Assembly (NCBI RefSeq): GCF_001956585.1
Contig: NZ_MSRR01000024.1
Coordinates: 1 to 64,000, forward strand
Direction: 5' to 3'
From: Actinomyces naeslundii
GTDB taxonomy: Bacteria; Actinomycetota; Actinomycetes; Actinomycetales; Actinomycetaceae
DNA: 64,000 nt
Below, piece after piece: positions 9,058 through 18,456 of this stretch. The notes beneath the pieces are model-generated. The model made no database searches. It was not told the origin of the DNA and worked only from the letters and a program-made list of their open reading frames with translations. The position numbers were made by a program, and so were the translations under genes. How positions within the stretch are numbered: the stretch's first letter is position 1; every line of letters starts with the position of its first letter.

Positions 9058-9104
9058 GATATTCAGTGGGCCCCAACCATCTAGGTCGGGGCCCACTGAA
9101 TATC
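9058..9104. terminator. Long bidirectional hairpin between repressor and scrA
   Basis: Two arms of 21 bases (9058-9078 and 9084-9104) pair with one mismatch around a five-base loop. It sits between two convergent genes, where one structure can end both transcripts. There is no long T tract, as is common in high-GC bacteria. Confidence 0.75.
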
Positions 9105-9130
9105 TGTGTCACAGACAATCGTTCAACGGA

Positions 9131-11191
9131 TCAGGCATTGGCCTGTGCAGCGTCGGCCTGAGCATCCGCCTTGTCATCATCGGAGTCGTCGGTCTTGCGA
9201 ACGACGTCGAAGAGGGCGTCTCCCCGGTGAATCGTTCCAGCACCGTGCTCCTCGATCCCCTCGTAGCCCTGGGCGTTGGAGACGACGATCGGGGTGACGG
9301 TCTGGTAGCCGGCGGCACCGACGGCAGCCCAGTCGACGTCCACCAGCGGCATGCCACGCAGAACCTTGTCACCGGCCTTGACCTTGGGGCTGAAGTGCTT
9401 GCCCTCGAGCTGGACGGTGTCCATGCCGACGTGGATGAGCAGCTCGACTCCGCTTGCGGCTCGCAGACCGTAGGCGTGCCCGGTCGGGAAGGCCACGAGA
9501 ACCTCGCCGTCGACCGGGGATACGACCGGCCCCTCAGCGGGGGCGATGGCCATGCCCGGGCCGAGCATGCCGGAGGCGAAGGTCTGGTCCTCCACCTCGG
9601 ACAGCGGGATCGCACGCCCCTGGATCGGAGCGGTGACGGTGAAGTCCTCGGCGGCCTCATCGGGCAGCTCGACGGTCTCGGCGTGCTCGGCCATGGCCTC
9701 GGCCTCCAGGGCAGCCTCATCCGCCTCACCGACGTCGTCGCCGGCCAGGGATGCCTTACCACGCGTTGAGGCGTAGGCATAGGCTGCGGCGAAGGCGATG
9801 ATGATCGTGAACACCTCCACGGCGAGGTACTTGGGAATATCCGTTGTTCGCATCGACACGAAGCCCACCATTCCCGCAGCCCCCAGGGAGTGCGTGCGCA
9901 GGTCGAGCAGGGAGACCAGGATGCCTCCGATGCCGGCTGCTCCCATTCCGATGAAGAAGGGCCAGCGGAGGCGGAGATTGACACCGAAGATGGCGGGTTC
10001 GGTGATGCCGAAGAGCGCGGAGACACCACCGGCGCCCGCAAGCCCCTTCATCTTGGCATCACGGGTCTTGAGGAACACGGCCAGAGCCACGGCGCCCTGC
10101 GCGACATTGGCCATGGAGGCGATCGGGAAGATGAAGGATCCACCGGTAGTGGCCTTATCAGCAATGAGAGGCAGCTCCACCGCGGGGAAGGACTGGTGCA
10201 GACCGGTAACCACGATTGGGGAGTAGACGATGCCAAAGAGGAAGCCACCCACAGGACCTGCCGTGTTGTACAGCCAGTCCAAACCGTCCGTGATCCAGAT
10301 CGACAGCTCGCGGGTGAGCGGGCCGACGACGATGAAGGTGAGGAAGCCGGTGACCAGCATGGTGAAGAGCGGCGTCAGCAGGAAGTCGGCGGTTCCGGAC
10401 AAGCGTTTGTGAAGCCACTTCTCAATCATGGACAGGATCCATGCCACGCACAGCACCGGGATGACCATGGCCTGGTAGCCGATCTTGGCCACTTCCAGAC
10501 CGAACAAGGACCAGGTCGAAGACTCCCCTGTGTACTGCCAGAACTTTGCCGCCGCCTCCGGATTGGACATGTCATAGGCGGACAACAACGACGTCGAGAC
10601 CATGGCCGCACCCATAGCGGCACCCAGATAGACGTTGCCACCGAAACGCTTGGTCGCCGAGTAGCCCACGAGTACCGGCAGGAAGGCGAAGGCCGCCGCC
10701 GAGATCATGTTGATGAGAGCCGCATAGTCCTTGAGCCAGCCCCAGCGCTCTGTCAGCGCCTGGTCGCCGAAGAGCCCCTCGGCGGTCAGGACGTTGTTCA
10801 GGGCCATCATGAGACCGCCGGCGATGAGGGCGGGAAGAATCGGAACGAAGATGTCGGCGATCGTCTTGATGAAACGGGAGAGCGGGTTGCCGCCCTTGGC
10901 GGCCTGCTCCTTGGCCTCATCCTTGGAGACCTCCTTGACGCCTCCGGTGTGGATCATCTCGGAGAAGACGAGGTCGACGTCTCCCGGCCCGACGATGATC
11001 TGGAACATGCCGCCCGCGATGAAGGTTCCCTTGAGGTCGGGGTCCTTGTCGAGAGCCTTCTGGTCGACCTTGTCCATGTCATTGAGGACAAGACGCAGGC
11101 GGGTCGCGCAGTGCGCTGCTGCGTTGATGTTGTCGGCGCCACCGACGTACGTCAGGACGTCCTTCGCCACGCGGGCGTGATCCATTGCCAC
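9131..11191 (-). CDS. scrA: Sucrose-type PTS transporter EIIBCA
   Basis: Membrane permease that imports and phosphorylates a sugar, most likely sucrose. Domain order is B-C-A: phosphocysteine Cys28 in AAHCATRLRL, a long EIIC membrane region (about residues 100-450), an acidic linker, and EIIA with the phospho-His of LLIHVGMDTV. The GTG at 11191 is preferred because AAAGGAA lies seven bases upstream; an ATG two codons in and a longer frame to 11260 are alternatives. It is downstream of the GH32 gene on the same strand, with a 223-bp gap that contains TTGACA on the minus strand and may hold its own promoter. EIIBCA of the glucose/sucrose superfamily also takes up trehalose or beta-glucosides; the GH32 neighbour argues for sucrose. 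Confidence 0.88.
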   Translation of the reverse strand: MAMDHARVAKDVLTYVGGADNINAAAHCATRLRLVLNDMDKVDQKALDKDPDLKGTFIAGGMFQIIVGPGDVDLVFSEMIHTGGVKEVSKDEAKEQAAKGGNPLSRFIKTIADIFVPILPALIAGGLMMALNNVLTAEGLFGDQALTERWGWLKDYAALINMISAAAFAFLPVLVGYSATKRFGGNVYLGAAMGAAMVSTSLLSAYDMSNPEAAAKFWQYTGESSTWSLFGLEVAKIGYQAMVIPVLCVAWILSMIEKWLHKRLSGTADFLLTPLFTMLVTGFLTFIVVGPLTRELSIWITDGLDWLYNTAGPVGGFLFGIVYSPIVVTGLHQSFPAVELPLIADKATTGGSFIFPIASMANVAQGAVALAVFLKTRDAKMKGLAGAGGVSALFGITEPAIFGVNLRLRWPFFIGMGAAGIGGILVSLLDLRTHSLGAAGMVGFVSMRTTDIPKYLAVEVFTIIIAFAAAYAYASTRGKASLAGDDVGEADEAALEAEAMAEHAETVELPDEAAEDFTVTAPIQGRAIPLSEVEDQTFASGMLGPGMAIAPAEGPVVSPVDGEVLVAFPTGHAYGLRAASGVELLIHVGMDTVQLEGKHFSPKVKAGDKVLRGMPLVDVDWAAVGAAGYQTVTPIVVSNAQGYEGIEEHGAGTIHRGDALFDVVRKTDDSDDDKADAQADAAQANA

Positions 11192-11414
11192 CCGGGGTTC
11201 CTTTCTCGTGATGGGACCGCGAGAACTGGGAGGGCTGGGAAACCCATTGGTCGGGAACATCGCTGACTCCCGGCGGCCACACCTATGTCAATCGATGGTC
11301 ACAGTACAGTGAGTCACAGCACCCTGCAACCGGAGAGAAGGGTCTGGTCAGTTTCTCGACTCCGGGCTACTGAATCATTACCTGTCCGCGTCTATCCGCG
11401 TCGTGGAGCGGATA

Positions 11415-12959
11415 TCAGCAAGCCTGCGGAGCCTGGACGAAAGTCCTGATGCTGCCGGCTGACAGTGTCAGCACGTCCTCTACCAGGAGCCCTGCCCCCG
11501 AGCTGGCGGGATCGACGAAGCTGCGCAGGGTGAAGGTCAGCATCCCGCCGCCAACGAGGATCTCGGTCAGTGAGCGGTCGTGGATCACCTCCAGCGACGA
11601 CGTACAGCCCTCGGGCAGCGTCACCGTGCGCGTCTCACCGTGCTGGGTGTAACGGGAGGTCGACCGGTCCACCCGAAGCGCCCCACCGTCCAGAACAATG
11701 TCCACGTGCGACTCGTCCGTGCCGATTCGCAGCCCCCACGCGCCTGAGCTGCGTGCTTCATCGACGTCCACACGCAGCTGCCAGCTGCGGTGGCCCTCCA
11801 GCTCGGTAACCTGGTGAAGACCGGGCTCGAGAACCGTGCCCACCAGAGCCGGCTGTCCGACGTCGTAGGGCAGATCAGTCGCAGGGCGCTGAACGAGCCG
11901 ACCATTCCTCACGCTCAGCGCTCTTGGCAGACTCAGGGCGTGAACCCATCGGCCTGTCTCGATCGAGGGCTGGTCGTCCTCGGAGGCATTGCCTGCCCAG
12001 GCGGTCAGCAGCACCGGCCCCGGCTCAGAGGGGCGGCGGGTGAACACCTGGGGAGCGTAGAACTCGAAGCCTCGGTCGACCTCGTAGAAGGCGCCATCGG
12101 TGTCCCGCAGCTCGGCGCCCACGAGATGCCCCACCGTGTAGACGCAGGGGAAGACGTTCTCGAAGCCCTCTCGCTGCGGGGTGATGCCCTGGGGGCACCA
12201 GACGAGGACGTCCCAGTCCTCGCCAGTCACCTCGTCCTTCACCCGCACCAGGCCGGGGCACTCCCACATGTAACCGAAGGAGTCGAAGGCACCGTCCGCG
12301 TCCGGAAAGCTCAGCTCCCCCTCGAGCTCCCAGGAGATCAGGTCCCGGGAGCGGTACAGAACTGCGGCGCCGGTCTCGTTAGTCCGCTGGACGCCGATGA
12401 GCATCCGGTACTCCCCGGGCCGGTCGGGGTCCCTGAAGACCTGCGGGTCACGGTAGTGGGCGGTATATCCCTCAGCATTGGTAGGAATGAGGGGATTGCC
12501 GGGCCACTTGGTGAAGGCGCTCAGATCACTGCTGGTCACCAGGCACTGACTGGCGGTGCGTTCATCAGTCACCGGGTCCTTGAGGTTGCCGGTGTAGAAG
12601 AGCTGGCACGGAGCCCCAGCAGGGGCGGCATCGACCTCGTGCCCCTCCAGCACGATCGCGTTACCGGAGTAGGCGCCGGAGCGGTCGTAAAAGGAGTCCG
12701 GGATGATGGCCGGCTCGTGGTGGCGCCAGTGCAGCAGATCCGTCGAGGAGGAGTGTCCCCAGTAGACCAGCTTGCGGTGGGGATGGAAGGGGCTGAACTG
12801 GTAGAAGGCGTGATAGGTGCCTCGGTCGACCAGAAGCCCGTTGGGATCGTTGAGCCGTCCTATTGGGGGAACGACGTGGAAGTGCGGGTAGTCCGGGTCA
12901 TCGGCCGCAGCGGAAGTAGCAATCGCATCCAGGGCCAAGCCCTTGAGGTCCTCAGTCAC
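11415..12959 (-). CDS. scrB: Sucrose-6-phosphate hydrolase, GH32
   Basis: Hydrolyses sucrose-6-P to glucose-6-P and fructose after PTS import. A 514-residue GH32 enzyme: nucleophile motif RLNDPNG near residue 36, the RDP motif in HYRDPQVF, and the acid/base motif WECPGLV near 240, followed by a beta-sandwich C-terminal domain. No signal peptide, in keeping with a cytoplasmic phospho-sugar hydrolase rather than a secreted levanase or fructanase. The start codon is GTG; TAACAT ends six bases upstream and no Shine-Dalgarno is present, suggesting a leaderless transcript. Confidence 0.9.
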   Translation of the reverse strand: MTEDLKGLALDAIATSAAADDPDYPHFHVVPPIGRLNDPNGLLVDRGTYHAFYQFSPFHPHRKLVYWGHSSSTDLLHWRHHEPAIIPDSFYDRSGAYSGNAIVLEGHEVDAAPAGAPCQLFYTGNLKDPVTDERTASQCLVTSSDLSAFTKWPGNPLIPTNAEGYTAHYRDPQVFRDPDRPGEYRMLIGVQRTNETGAAVLYRSRDLISWELEGELSFPDADGAFDSFGYMWECPGLVRVKDEVTGEDWDVLVWCPQGITPQREGFENVFPCVYTVGHLVGAELRDTDGAFYEVDRGFEFYAPQVFTRRPSEPGPVLLTAWAGNASEDDQPSIETGRWVHALSLPRALSVRNGRLVQRPATDLPYDVGQPALVGTVLEPGLHQVTELEGHRSWQLRVDVDEARSSGAWGLRIGTDESHVDIVLDGGALRVDRSTSRYTQHGETRTVTLPEGCTSSLEVIHDRSLTEILVGGGMLTFTLRSFVDPASSGAGLLVEDVLTLSAGSIRTFVQAPQAC

Positions 12960-12965
12960 GCTCGG

Positions 12966-12971
12966 ATGTTA
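12966..12971 (-). promoter_or_regulatory. Candidate -10 element, leaderless scrB transcript
   Basis: On the minus strand TAACAT is followed by six bases and the GTG start. The geometry is the same as seen before the YciI and pgi genes. Confidence 0.38.
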
Positions 12972-13089
12972 GCAGGACCACTCCCCCGTGCTGGACGTGC
13001 GCCCAGCAGATGTGCGGCGGGATTCGGTGGGAGGCCGTTTAACGACCAGCAGACGACCAGCACAGGACCAGTGGGCAGCTGGCGGACGA

Positions 13090-13335
13090 TCAGTGGAAGT
13101 ACGGGATGATGAGCCAGAGGCCGAACAGCGCGATCACGGCGGCGATCACGATGAAGACTCCGGCCAGGATCTGGGCCCGCAGCACGCCCTCGACCTGACC
13201 GGCCTCGTGCTTGGCGTGCACGGTGGCCATCATACGGGCCGCCAGCGAGCAGATGGTGAGAATGAAGGCGGTGCCCAGTACCGTCACCGCGGTCACCAGC
13301 CCCAGGGAGGCCCAGTCGATCGTCATACCGGTCAT
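13090..13335 (-). CDS. Small membrane protein next to Pit transporter
   Basis: An 81-residue protein with two hydrophobic helices (about residues 10-34 and 55-79) joined by a charged loop HAKHEAGQVEG. Its start overlaps the end of the Pit gene by four bases (ATGA), so the two are coupled. I do not recognise a named family. A role as accessory subunit or stabiliser of the phosphate transporter is inferred only from the coupling. Confidence 0.7.
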   Translation of the reverse strand: MTGMTIDWASLGLVTAVTVLGTAFILTICSLAARMMATVHAKHEAGQVEGVLRAQILAGVFIVIAAVIALFGLWLIIPYFH

Positions 13336-14570
13336 GCCATGGATCCTGTCGTCATCCGCTGCGCACGCTCCTGGTCCGTCGCACCGTTGACGATCTCGGA
13401 GCGCACCTCCTCAAGTGTGCGCGGTTCGCGACCCAGCTCGGGATCGCGCTTGGCGACGACGACCTCGGAGGCGTCATTGACGTTGGAGAAGTCTACCCGG
13501 TTGTGGCCGGCCTGCCTGATGATCGCCAGCGCCCCGAGGATGAGCAGGCAGATGACGACAATTGTGCCGGGCACCCCTCCCTTGACCGCGACGTATGACG
13601 TAGCGGCGCCCACCAGACCTGAGCATGGGAGCGTCACCAGCCAGGCGATCCCCATCTTGCTGGCCGTTCCCCACGACACCTTGGTGCCTCGGCCGATCCC
13701 CGAGCCCAGGATCGACCCGGTGCAGATATGAGTGGTGGACAGGGCGAAGCCCAGGTGGGAGGAGGCCAGGATCGCCACGGTCGAGGCGGTCTCGGCGGCG
13801 AAGCCCTGTGGAGCCTCGACATGCACCAGTCCGCGCCCCATGGTGCGCATGATGCGCCAGCCTCCGGAGTAGGTTCCCAGACCGATGGCGAGTCCTGCCG
13901 CGGCGATGACCCACCAGTGGGGGCCGGTACCGGCCTCCTGGTAGCCACCGGCCACGAGCACGAGAGTGATGACTCCCATGGTCTTCTGCCCGTCGGAGGT
14001 GCCGTGAGACAGGGCCACCAGCGATGCGGTGACCCGCTGGCTGTTGCGGAAGAGTCTCTGGGAGTAGGGGTTGGTCGGGTGCGCGATGCGGTAGGCGAGC
14101 GCTGTGGCCAGCGTGGCAGCCACCCCGGCCACAACCGGGGCGATGACGGCCGGCAGGATGATCTTGGAGATCACCGTTCCCCAGTGGACTCCTTGAGCCC
14201 CGGCCGCCACGACGACCGCCCCGATGAGTCCCCCGAACAGTGCGTGCGAGGACGATGACGGCAGCCCGAACAACCAGGTCGCCAGGTTCCACAGGATGGC
14301 GCCGGCCAGACCCGCGAAGATCATGGCCGGCGCCGCCTCGATCACCGCGTCGTCGAACATCCCGTGAGAGATCGTCTTGGAAACCTCGGTTGACAGGCAG
14401 GCTCCGATCACGTTGAGCACGGCGGCAACCAGAACCGCTCTTCTGGGTGTGAAGGCGCCTGTCGCCACCGACGTCGCCATCGCATTGGACGAGTCGTGGA
14501 AACCGTTCGTGAAGTCGAAGACGAGGGCCGTCACAACGACAACGACCACAAGGAAGAGAATGGTGCTCAT
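13332..14570 (-). CDS. pitA: Low-affinity inorganic phosphate transporter (Pit/PHO4 family)
   Basis: A 412-residue membrane protein with about ten hydrophobic segments. The two family repeats carry the signature DFTNGFHDSSNAMATS near residue 20 and the second copy near LVALSHGTSDGQKTMG around residue 190. It transports metal-phosphate by proton symport. GGGAACGG lies directly before the ATG. It is followed by a coupled small membrane protein and divergent from the Hsp70-like gene across 308 bp. Confidence 0.92.
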   Translation of the reverse strand: MSTILFLVVVVVVTALVFDFTNGFHDSSNAMATSVATGAFTPRRAVLVAAVLNVIGACLSTEVSKTISHGMFDDAVIEAAPAMIFAGLAGAILWNLATWLFGLPSSSSHALFGGLIGAVVVAAGAQGVHWGTVISKIILPAVIAPVVAGVAATLATALAYRIAHPTNPYSQRLFRNSQRVTASLVALSHGTSDGQKTMGVITLVLVAGGYQEAGTGPHWWVIAAAGLAIGLGTYSGGWRIMRTMGRGLVHVEAPQGFAAETASTVAILASSHLGFALSTTHICTGSILGSGIGRGTKVSWGTASKMGIAWLVTLPCSGLVGAATSYVAVKGGVPGTIVVICLLILGALAIIRQAGHNRVDFSNVNDASEVVVAKRDPELGREPRTLEEVRSEIVNGATDQERAQRMTTGSMA

Positions 14571-14878
14571 ACCGTTCCCGATGGGAGATTGAGTGACCCT
14601 CCCTGCCGCCCTGCCGGGCGGGGGCGAAGGCCCGGGCCGCTTGAGCGCAACCCACCAGTATTGTTACCCGCCGATCGCCCCACTGCCTAACTGATCGCGC
14701 ACAGGCTTCGGACCAGCTGCAGTCACCTACCTTCATACGTGAAGCTAATGGGCCAACAACACGGCCTTTCGTCCCAACGAGGGCGCAACTTTCCTGAGCA
14801 AATTGTCACCTTCCACAAACGGCTCTTGATGCAGTGGCATTGCCGGGAAAGGGGCACCCATCACGATAGGGTCACCGC
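14571..14878. other. 308-bp divergent promoter region
   Basis: Non-coding space between pitA and the Hsp70-like gene. I see no tRNA, clear riboswitch or strong palindrome. A GC-rich block (about 14600-14650) lies next to pitA, and the remainder is closer to average composition. Promoters for both genes must lie here, but no convincing -35/-10 pair is visible. Confidence 0.5.
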
Positions 14879-16480
14879 ATGGCAGCGGACACCACGAACA
14901 GCCTGGACACCATCCACAGCGGGACCCTCCCCGGACAGGGGAATGACATCGAGTCAATGACTGACATCGACCTGGGGATCGACCTGGGAACGACTCGTAC
15001 CGTCGTCGCGCGCGCCGACCGGGGCAACTACCCAGTCCTCAGCTTCGGCGACGAGAACGGCGATGAGAACGACTTCATCCCCTCGTTGACGGCCCTGCGC
15101 GATGGCGAGCTCGTCCACGGTTTCGCTGCCAGGCAGGCCGCCCGCCGAGGGACCCCCTTGTTGCGCAGCCTCAAGCGGGCTCTGGCAGCCCCTACCCTGA
15201 CCGCCTCCACCCCGGTGAGGCTGGGCGAGCAGTCCTTCTCCGTCTTGGAGGTACTCACCAGCTACCTGCGTCACGTCAAGGCTGAGCTGGAGAAGCAGAA
15301 TGTGTCTGTCGACCGGGCTCGTGTGGTTGTGGCGGTGCCCGCCCACGCCTACGGGGCTCAGCGGCTGCTGACCCTGGAGGCCTTTCAGCAGGCGGGCTTC
15401 CGCGTGGCCGCCATGCTCAACGAGCCCAGCGCCGCAGGCTTCGAGTACACGCACCGCAAGGCCACCACCGTCTCCTCCAGGCGCACCCGGGTCCTGGTCT
15501 ACGACCTGGGCGGAGGCACCTTCGACACCTCACTGGTCGACGTCGTCGGCACCTCCCACGAGGTGCTGGCCTCGCACGGGCTCGGGGACCTGGGCGGGGA
15601 CGACGTTGACCTGCTCATAGCGACGATGGTGCTGAACAAGGCCGGTATCGCCGAGGAGGACCTCTCCCCTGCTGAGCTCGACGACCTGCTGGACCAGTGT
15701 CGCGACGCCAAGGAGCACCTCACCCCCCAGAGCCGCCGGGTGCTCATTGTCCTGCGGGGACAGGACATCGTCCTTCCTGTGGTCGACCTGTACCAGGCAT
15801 GCAGCCCGCTCATCGAGCGCTCCCTGGCCACGATGGCTCCACTGGTCGGCAGGCTTGACGACGGCAGTCCGGACCTGACCGACATCGCCGGCGTCTACCT
15901 GGTTGGAGGCGCCTCCGGTCTCCCACTGGTGCCCAGGCTCCTGCGTGAGCGCTTCGGCCGTCGGGTCCATCGTTCCCCCTACCCGGGGGCCTCGACGGCG
16001 ATCGGCCTGGCGATTGCGGCCGACCGCACCAGCGACTACGACCTCACCGACAGGCTCTCACGGGGCTTCGGTGTCTTCCGTGAGGCCGACGGCGGTCACC
16101 GCCTCACCTTCGACTCGATCCTCAGTCCCGAGTCCATCCAGGCCTCTCCCGGTGGCCGGGAGGGCACGGTTCTCACCCGTGAGTACAACGCCGCCCACAA
16201 CATCGGCTGGTACCGCTTCGTCGAGTGCGCCGATGTCGATGAGACCGGCGAGCCCCGCGGAGAGATCGCCCCCTACCAGGACATCGTCTTCCCCTTCGAG
16301 GCCGCACTGCGTGATGTGGACGACCAGGAGCTGCGCACCTACTCCGTGGAGCGGCGTGAGCACGGGCCACGGATCCAGGAGCACTACCGCATCGATGAGG
16401 CCGGCCTGGTGCGAGTCACCATCACCGACCTCACCGACGGGTACAGCCGCCACTACGTCCTGGGTCAACGCACCGAGTAG
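14879..16480 (+). CDS. Hsp70-like protein, short form without lid
   Basis: A 533-residue DnaK-related ATPase. The actin-like ATPase domain is complete: phosphate-1 IDLGIDLGTTRTVV near residue 30, phosphate-2 VYDLGGGTFDTSLVD near 207, and adenosine motif YLVGGASGLPLVPRLL near 340. After about residue 385 there is a beta-rich segment of roughly 150 residues, but the alpha-helical lid of DnaK (620-640 residues) and its C-terminal EEVD-like tail are absent. AGGG lies seven bases before the chosen ATG; a second ATG at 14957 would start at MTDIDLGIDLG. No grpE or dnaJ is adjacent. It is probably a specialised Hsp70 with unknown client, not the housekeeping DnaK. Confidence 0.85.
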   Translation: MAADTTNSLDTIHSGTLPGQGNDIESMTDIDLGIDLGTTRTVVARADRGNYPVLSFGDENGDENDFIPSLTALRDGELVHGFAARQAARRGTPLLRSLKRALAAPTLTASTPVRLGEQSFSVLEVLTSYLRHVKAELEKQNVSVDRARVVVAVPAHAYGAQRLLTLEAFQQAGFRVAAMLNEPSAAGFEYTHRKATTVSSRRTRVLVYDLGGGTFDTSLVDVVGTSHEVLASHGLGDLGGDDVDLLIATMVLNKAGIAEEDLSPAELDDLLDQCRDAKEHLTPQSRRVLIVLRGQDIVLPVVDLYQACSPLIERSLATMAPLVGRLDDGSPDLTDIAGVYLVGGASGLPLVPRLLRERFGRRVHRSPYPGASTAIGLAIAADRTSDYDLTDRLSRGFGVFREADGGHRLTFDSILSPESIQASPGGREGTVLTREYNAAHNIGWYRFVECADVDETGEPRGEIAPYQDIVFPFEAALRDVDDQELRTYSVERREHGPRIQEHYRIDEAGLVRVTITDLTDGYSRHYVLGQRTE

Positions 16481-16501
16481 GTGCGAGGAACCACGAGCGC
16501 G

Positions 16502-17461
16502 TCAGAAGCGCGCCGCATCGGAGACCCGGGTGAGAGCCCGGGTCTCATCTTCGCTGAGCTCAAGGCTCAGGGCGTCAACAATTGGCGCCAGCTGCCTCAG
16601 GTTACGTGCGGAGGCCAGTGGAGCGGTGACGCCGGGGCGGTCACGCAGCCAGGACAGCGCGACGGCCGCCGGCTCCACTCCGTGATCCGCTGCCACCTGG
16701 ACGACGGTGTCAACGATGTCGTAGCACTCGGGCCGCTGGTAGTCGGCGACCATCCCGGCACGGTCACCGTCGACCGGCTCGCCCCGTCGATACTTTCCCG
16801 TGAGGAACCCGGCAGCCAGAGCGAAGTAGGGCATGAGCCCCATGCCGAGCTCGGCCGCCACCTGTCCTCGCAGGCCCGGGCCCTCGACGTCGTCGCGATG
16901 GAGAAGGTTGTAGTGGGGCTGCAGGACGATGGGCCTGGCGCTGCCCTGGGAGTCGGCGATGGCGAACCACTGCCGAATGCGCTCAGGCGTGTAGTTGGAC
17001 AGCCCCACATGACGGATCTTGCCGGCACGGCGGGCCTCCTCGAAGGCGGCCACGGTCTCCTCCAGCGGGACGGACTCGTCGTCGAAGTGAGCGTAGTAGA
17101 TGTCGACGACATCGGTACGCAGACGTGACAGCGACTCCTCCAGCGCCAGGCCGATGTTGTCAGCGCTCAGACCGGAGTGGTCGGGCTTGGTCGAGACCTT
17201 CGTGGCCAGGACGATGCGATCGCGGACCGGACGTGAGGCGAGCCAGGACCCGATGACGGTCTCGGACTCCCCACCGGAGTTCCCTGGAGCCCAGTAGGAG
17301 TATCCGTCAGCGGTGTCGACGAGGTTGCCCCCGGCATCCACGTAGGCATCGAGCACGTCGAAGGAGGTTGCCTCGTCCGCAGTCCAGCCGAATACGTTGC
17401 CCCCCAGCCCGATAGGACTGATCCGAAGGTCGGCCAGAGGCCGGGTCGGTGTTCCAGTCAT
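16502..17461 (-). CDS. Aldo/keto reductase
   Basis: A 319-residue NADPH-dependent oxidoreductase with TIM-barrel motifs: NLVDTADGYSYW with catalytic Asp and Tyr near residues 50-56, the catalytic Lys in LATKVSTKPDHS, the His of DIYYAHFDD, and the cofactor end motif APLASARNLRQL. AGGAGAGAAC directly precedes the ATG at 17461, so the longer frame upstream is rejected. The substrate is unknown (class AKR12/YajO-like at best). It ends 21 bp from the convergent Hsp70-like gene. Confidence 0.88.
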   Translation of the reverse strand: MTGTPTRPLADLRISPIGLGGNVFGWTADEATSFDVLDAYVDAGGNLVDTADGYSYWAPGNSGGESETVIGSWLASRPVRDRIVLATKVSTKPDHSGLSADNIGLALEESLSRLRTDVVDIYYAHFDDESVPLEETVAAFEEARRAGKIRHVGLSNYTPERIRQWFAIADSQGSARPIVLQPHYNLLHRDDVEGPGLRGQVAAELGMGLMPYFALAAGFLTGKYRRGEPVDGDRAGMVADYQRPECYDIVDTVVQVAADHGVEPAAVALSWLRDRPGVTAPLASARNLRQLAPIVDALSLELSEDETRALTRVSDAARF

Positions 17462-17541
17462 GTTCTCTCCTGATCTCGTCAGCGCTCCCGGAAGGGGAAC
17501 TTGTCCAGTCATAGGGCATGTCGTCAGACTCGGAATACGTT

Positions 17542-17575
17542 CGAGGCCGGAACCGCCTCCACGGTTCCAGCCTCG
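17542..17575 (-). terminator. Hairpin terminator after merR gene
   Basis: Arms 17542-17555 and 17562-17575 pair over 13 of 14 positions around a six-base loop, 35 bp beyond the stop of the MerR gene at 17611. Confidence 0.6.
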
Positions 17576-17610
17576 CCGAACAGTACTTTCTTTAGTGCGT
17601 CTTGCAGGGC

Positions 17611-18189
17611 TCAGATGGCCTGCTGCCGCTTGGCAGCGCGACGCTTGGCCAGCTCGTCCTCGACCAACGGTGTCCCCAGCGCCTGGGCGTGATCGACAGG
17701 CAGATCGGCAAGCGCCCCCTCGACCTCGTGCCACACGCGTCCCACAGCGATGCCGAAGACGCCCTGACCTCCGGCAACCAGGTCGACGACCTCGTCCGCA
17801 GAGGTGCACTCGTAGACCGACGCGCCGTCGCTCATGAGCGTGATGGAGGCCAGGTCCTCGACTCCACGTGAGTGGAGCGCGCTGACAGCCGTGCGGATCT
17901 GCTGGAGCGAGACGCCGGTATCGAGAAGGCGCTTGACGACCTTGAGGACCAGGATGTCGCGGAAGGAGTAGAGACGCTGGGAGCCCGACCCCTTGGCGCT
18001 GCGGATCGACGGCTCAACCAGTCCGGTGCGAGCCCAGTAGTCGAGCTGACGGTAGGTGATGCCGGCGGCGCGGCAGGCGACCGGACCCCGGTAGCCCGAG
18101 TCGGCGTCGAGCTGAGGAAGCGGGTCGCCGAACAGCATGCCCTGAGTACGCTGAGGCCTTGCTACCGCGCTGGCTTCATTCATGCTCAC
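17611..18189 (-). CDS. MerR-family regulator, Rv1830-like
   Basis: A 192-residue regulator with a winged helix: GITYRQLDYWARTGLVEPS and GSGSQRLYSFRDILVLKVVK around residues 43-83, then an effector/dimer region without the paired cysteines of metal sensors. The order FHA protein, MerR, bifunctional nuclease, MerR on one strand matches the mycobacterial Rv1827-Rv1830 block, where this position is Rv1830. The GTG start has AGGAG six bases upstream. The 267-bp space before it probably contains its own promoter. Confidence 0.85.
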   Translation of the reverse strand: MSMNEASAVARPQRTQGMLFGDPLPQLDADSGYRGPVACRAAGITYRQLDYWARTGLVEPSIRSAKGSGSQRLYSFRDILVLKVVKRLLDTGVSLQQIRTAVSALHSRGVEDLASITLMSDGASVYECTSADEVVDLVAGGQGVFGIAVGRVWHEVEGALADLPVDHAQALGTPLVEDELAKRRAAKRQQAI

Positions 18190-18456
18190 GACCTGCTCCT
18201 GTCACCGAAAGAAGGCGCGTCTGAAACCGACGCGGTGGCTCGCTTCGCGCGGCCACGGCTCCACGATAGGGCCAGTTGGGGCGATGCTCAACGAAGGGCA
18301 CGCCCGATCTCGATGTGCCGTCAGGCATGAATCTCTAGATGAGGTCGAGCACCTTGCGAGATAGTCCCTTGAATCCTTGCAACGGAGCCATTGTGTCGCC
18401 TTCACACTCATCATTGTCGAGTGTCATAGATCACAACTAAAGTCACAGCAGTCACA

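Noticed and set aside
14700-14760. PHO-box-like TCACC repeats upstream of pitA
   Set aside because: Only one partial repeat unit; not enough to call a PhoP site.
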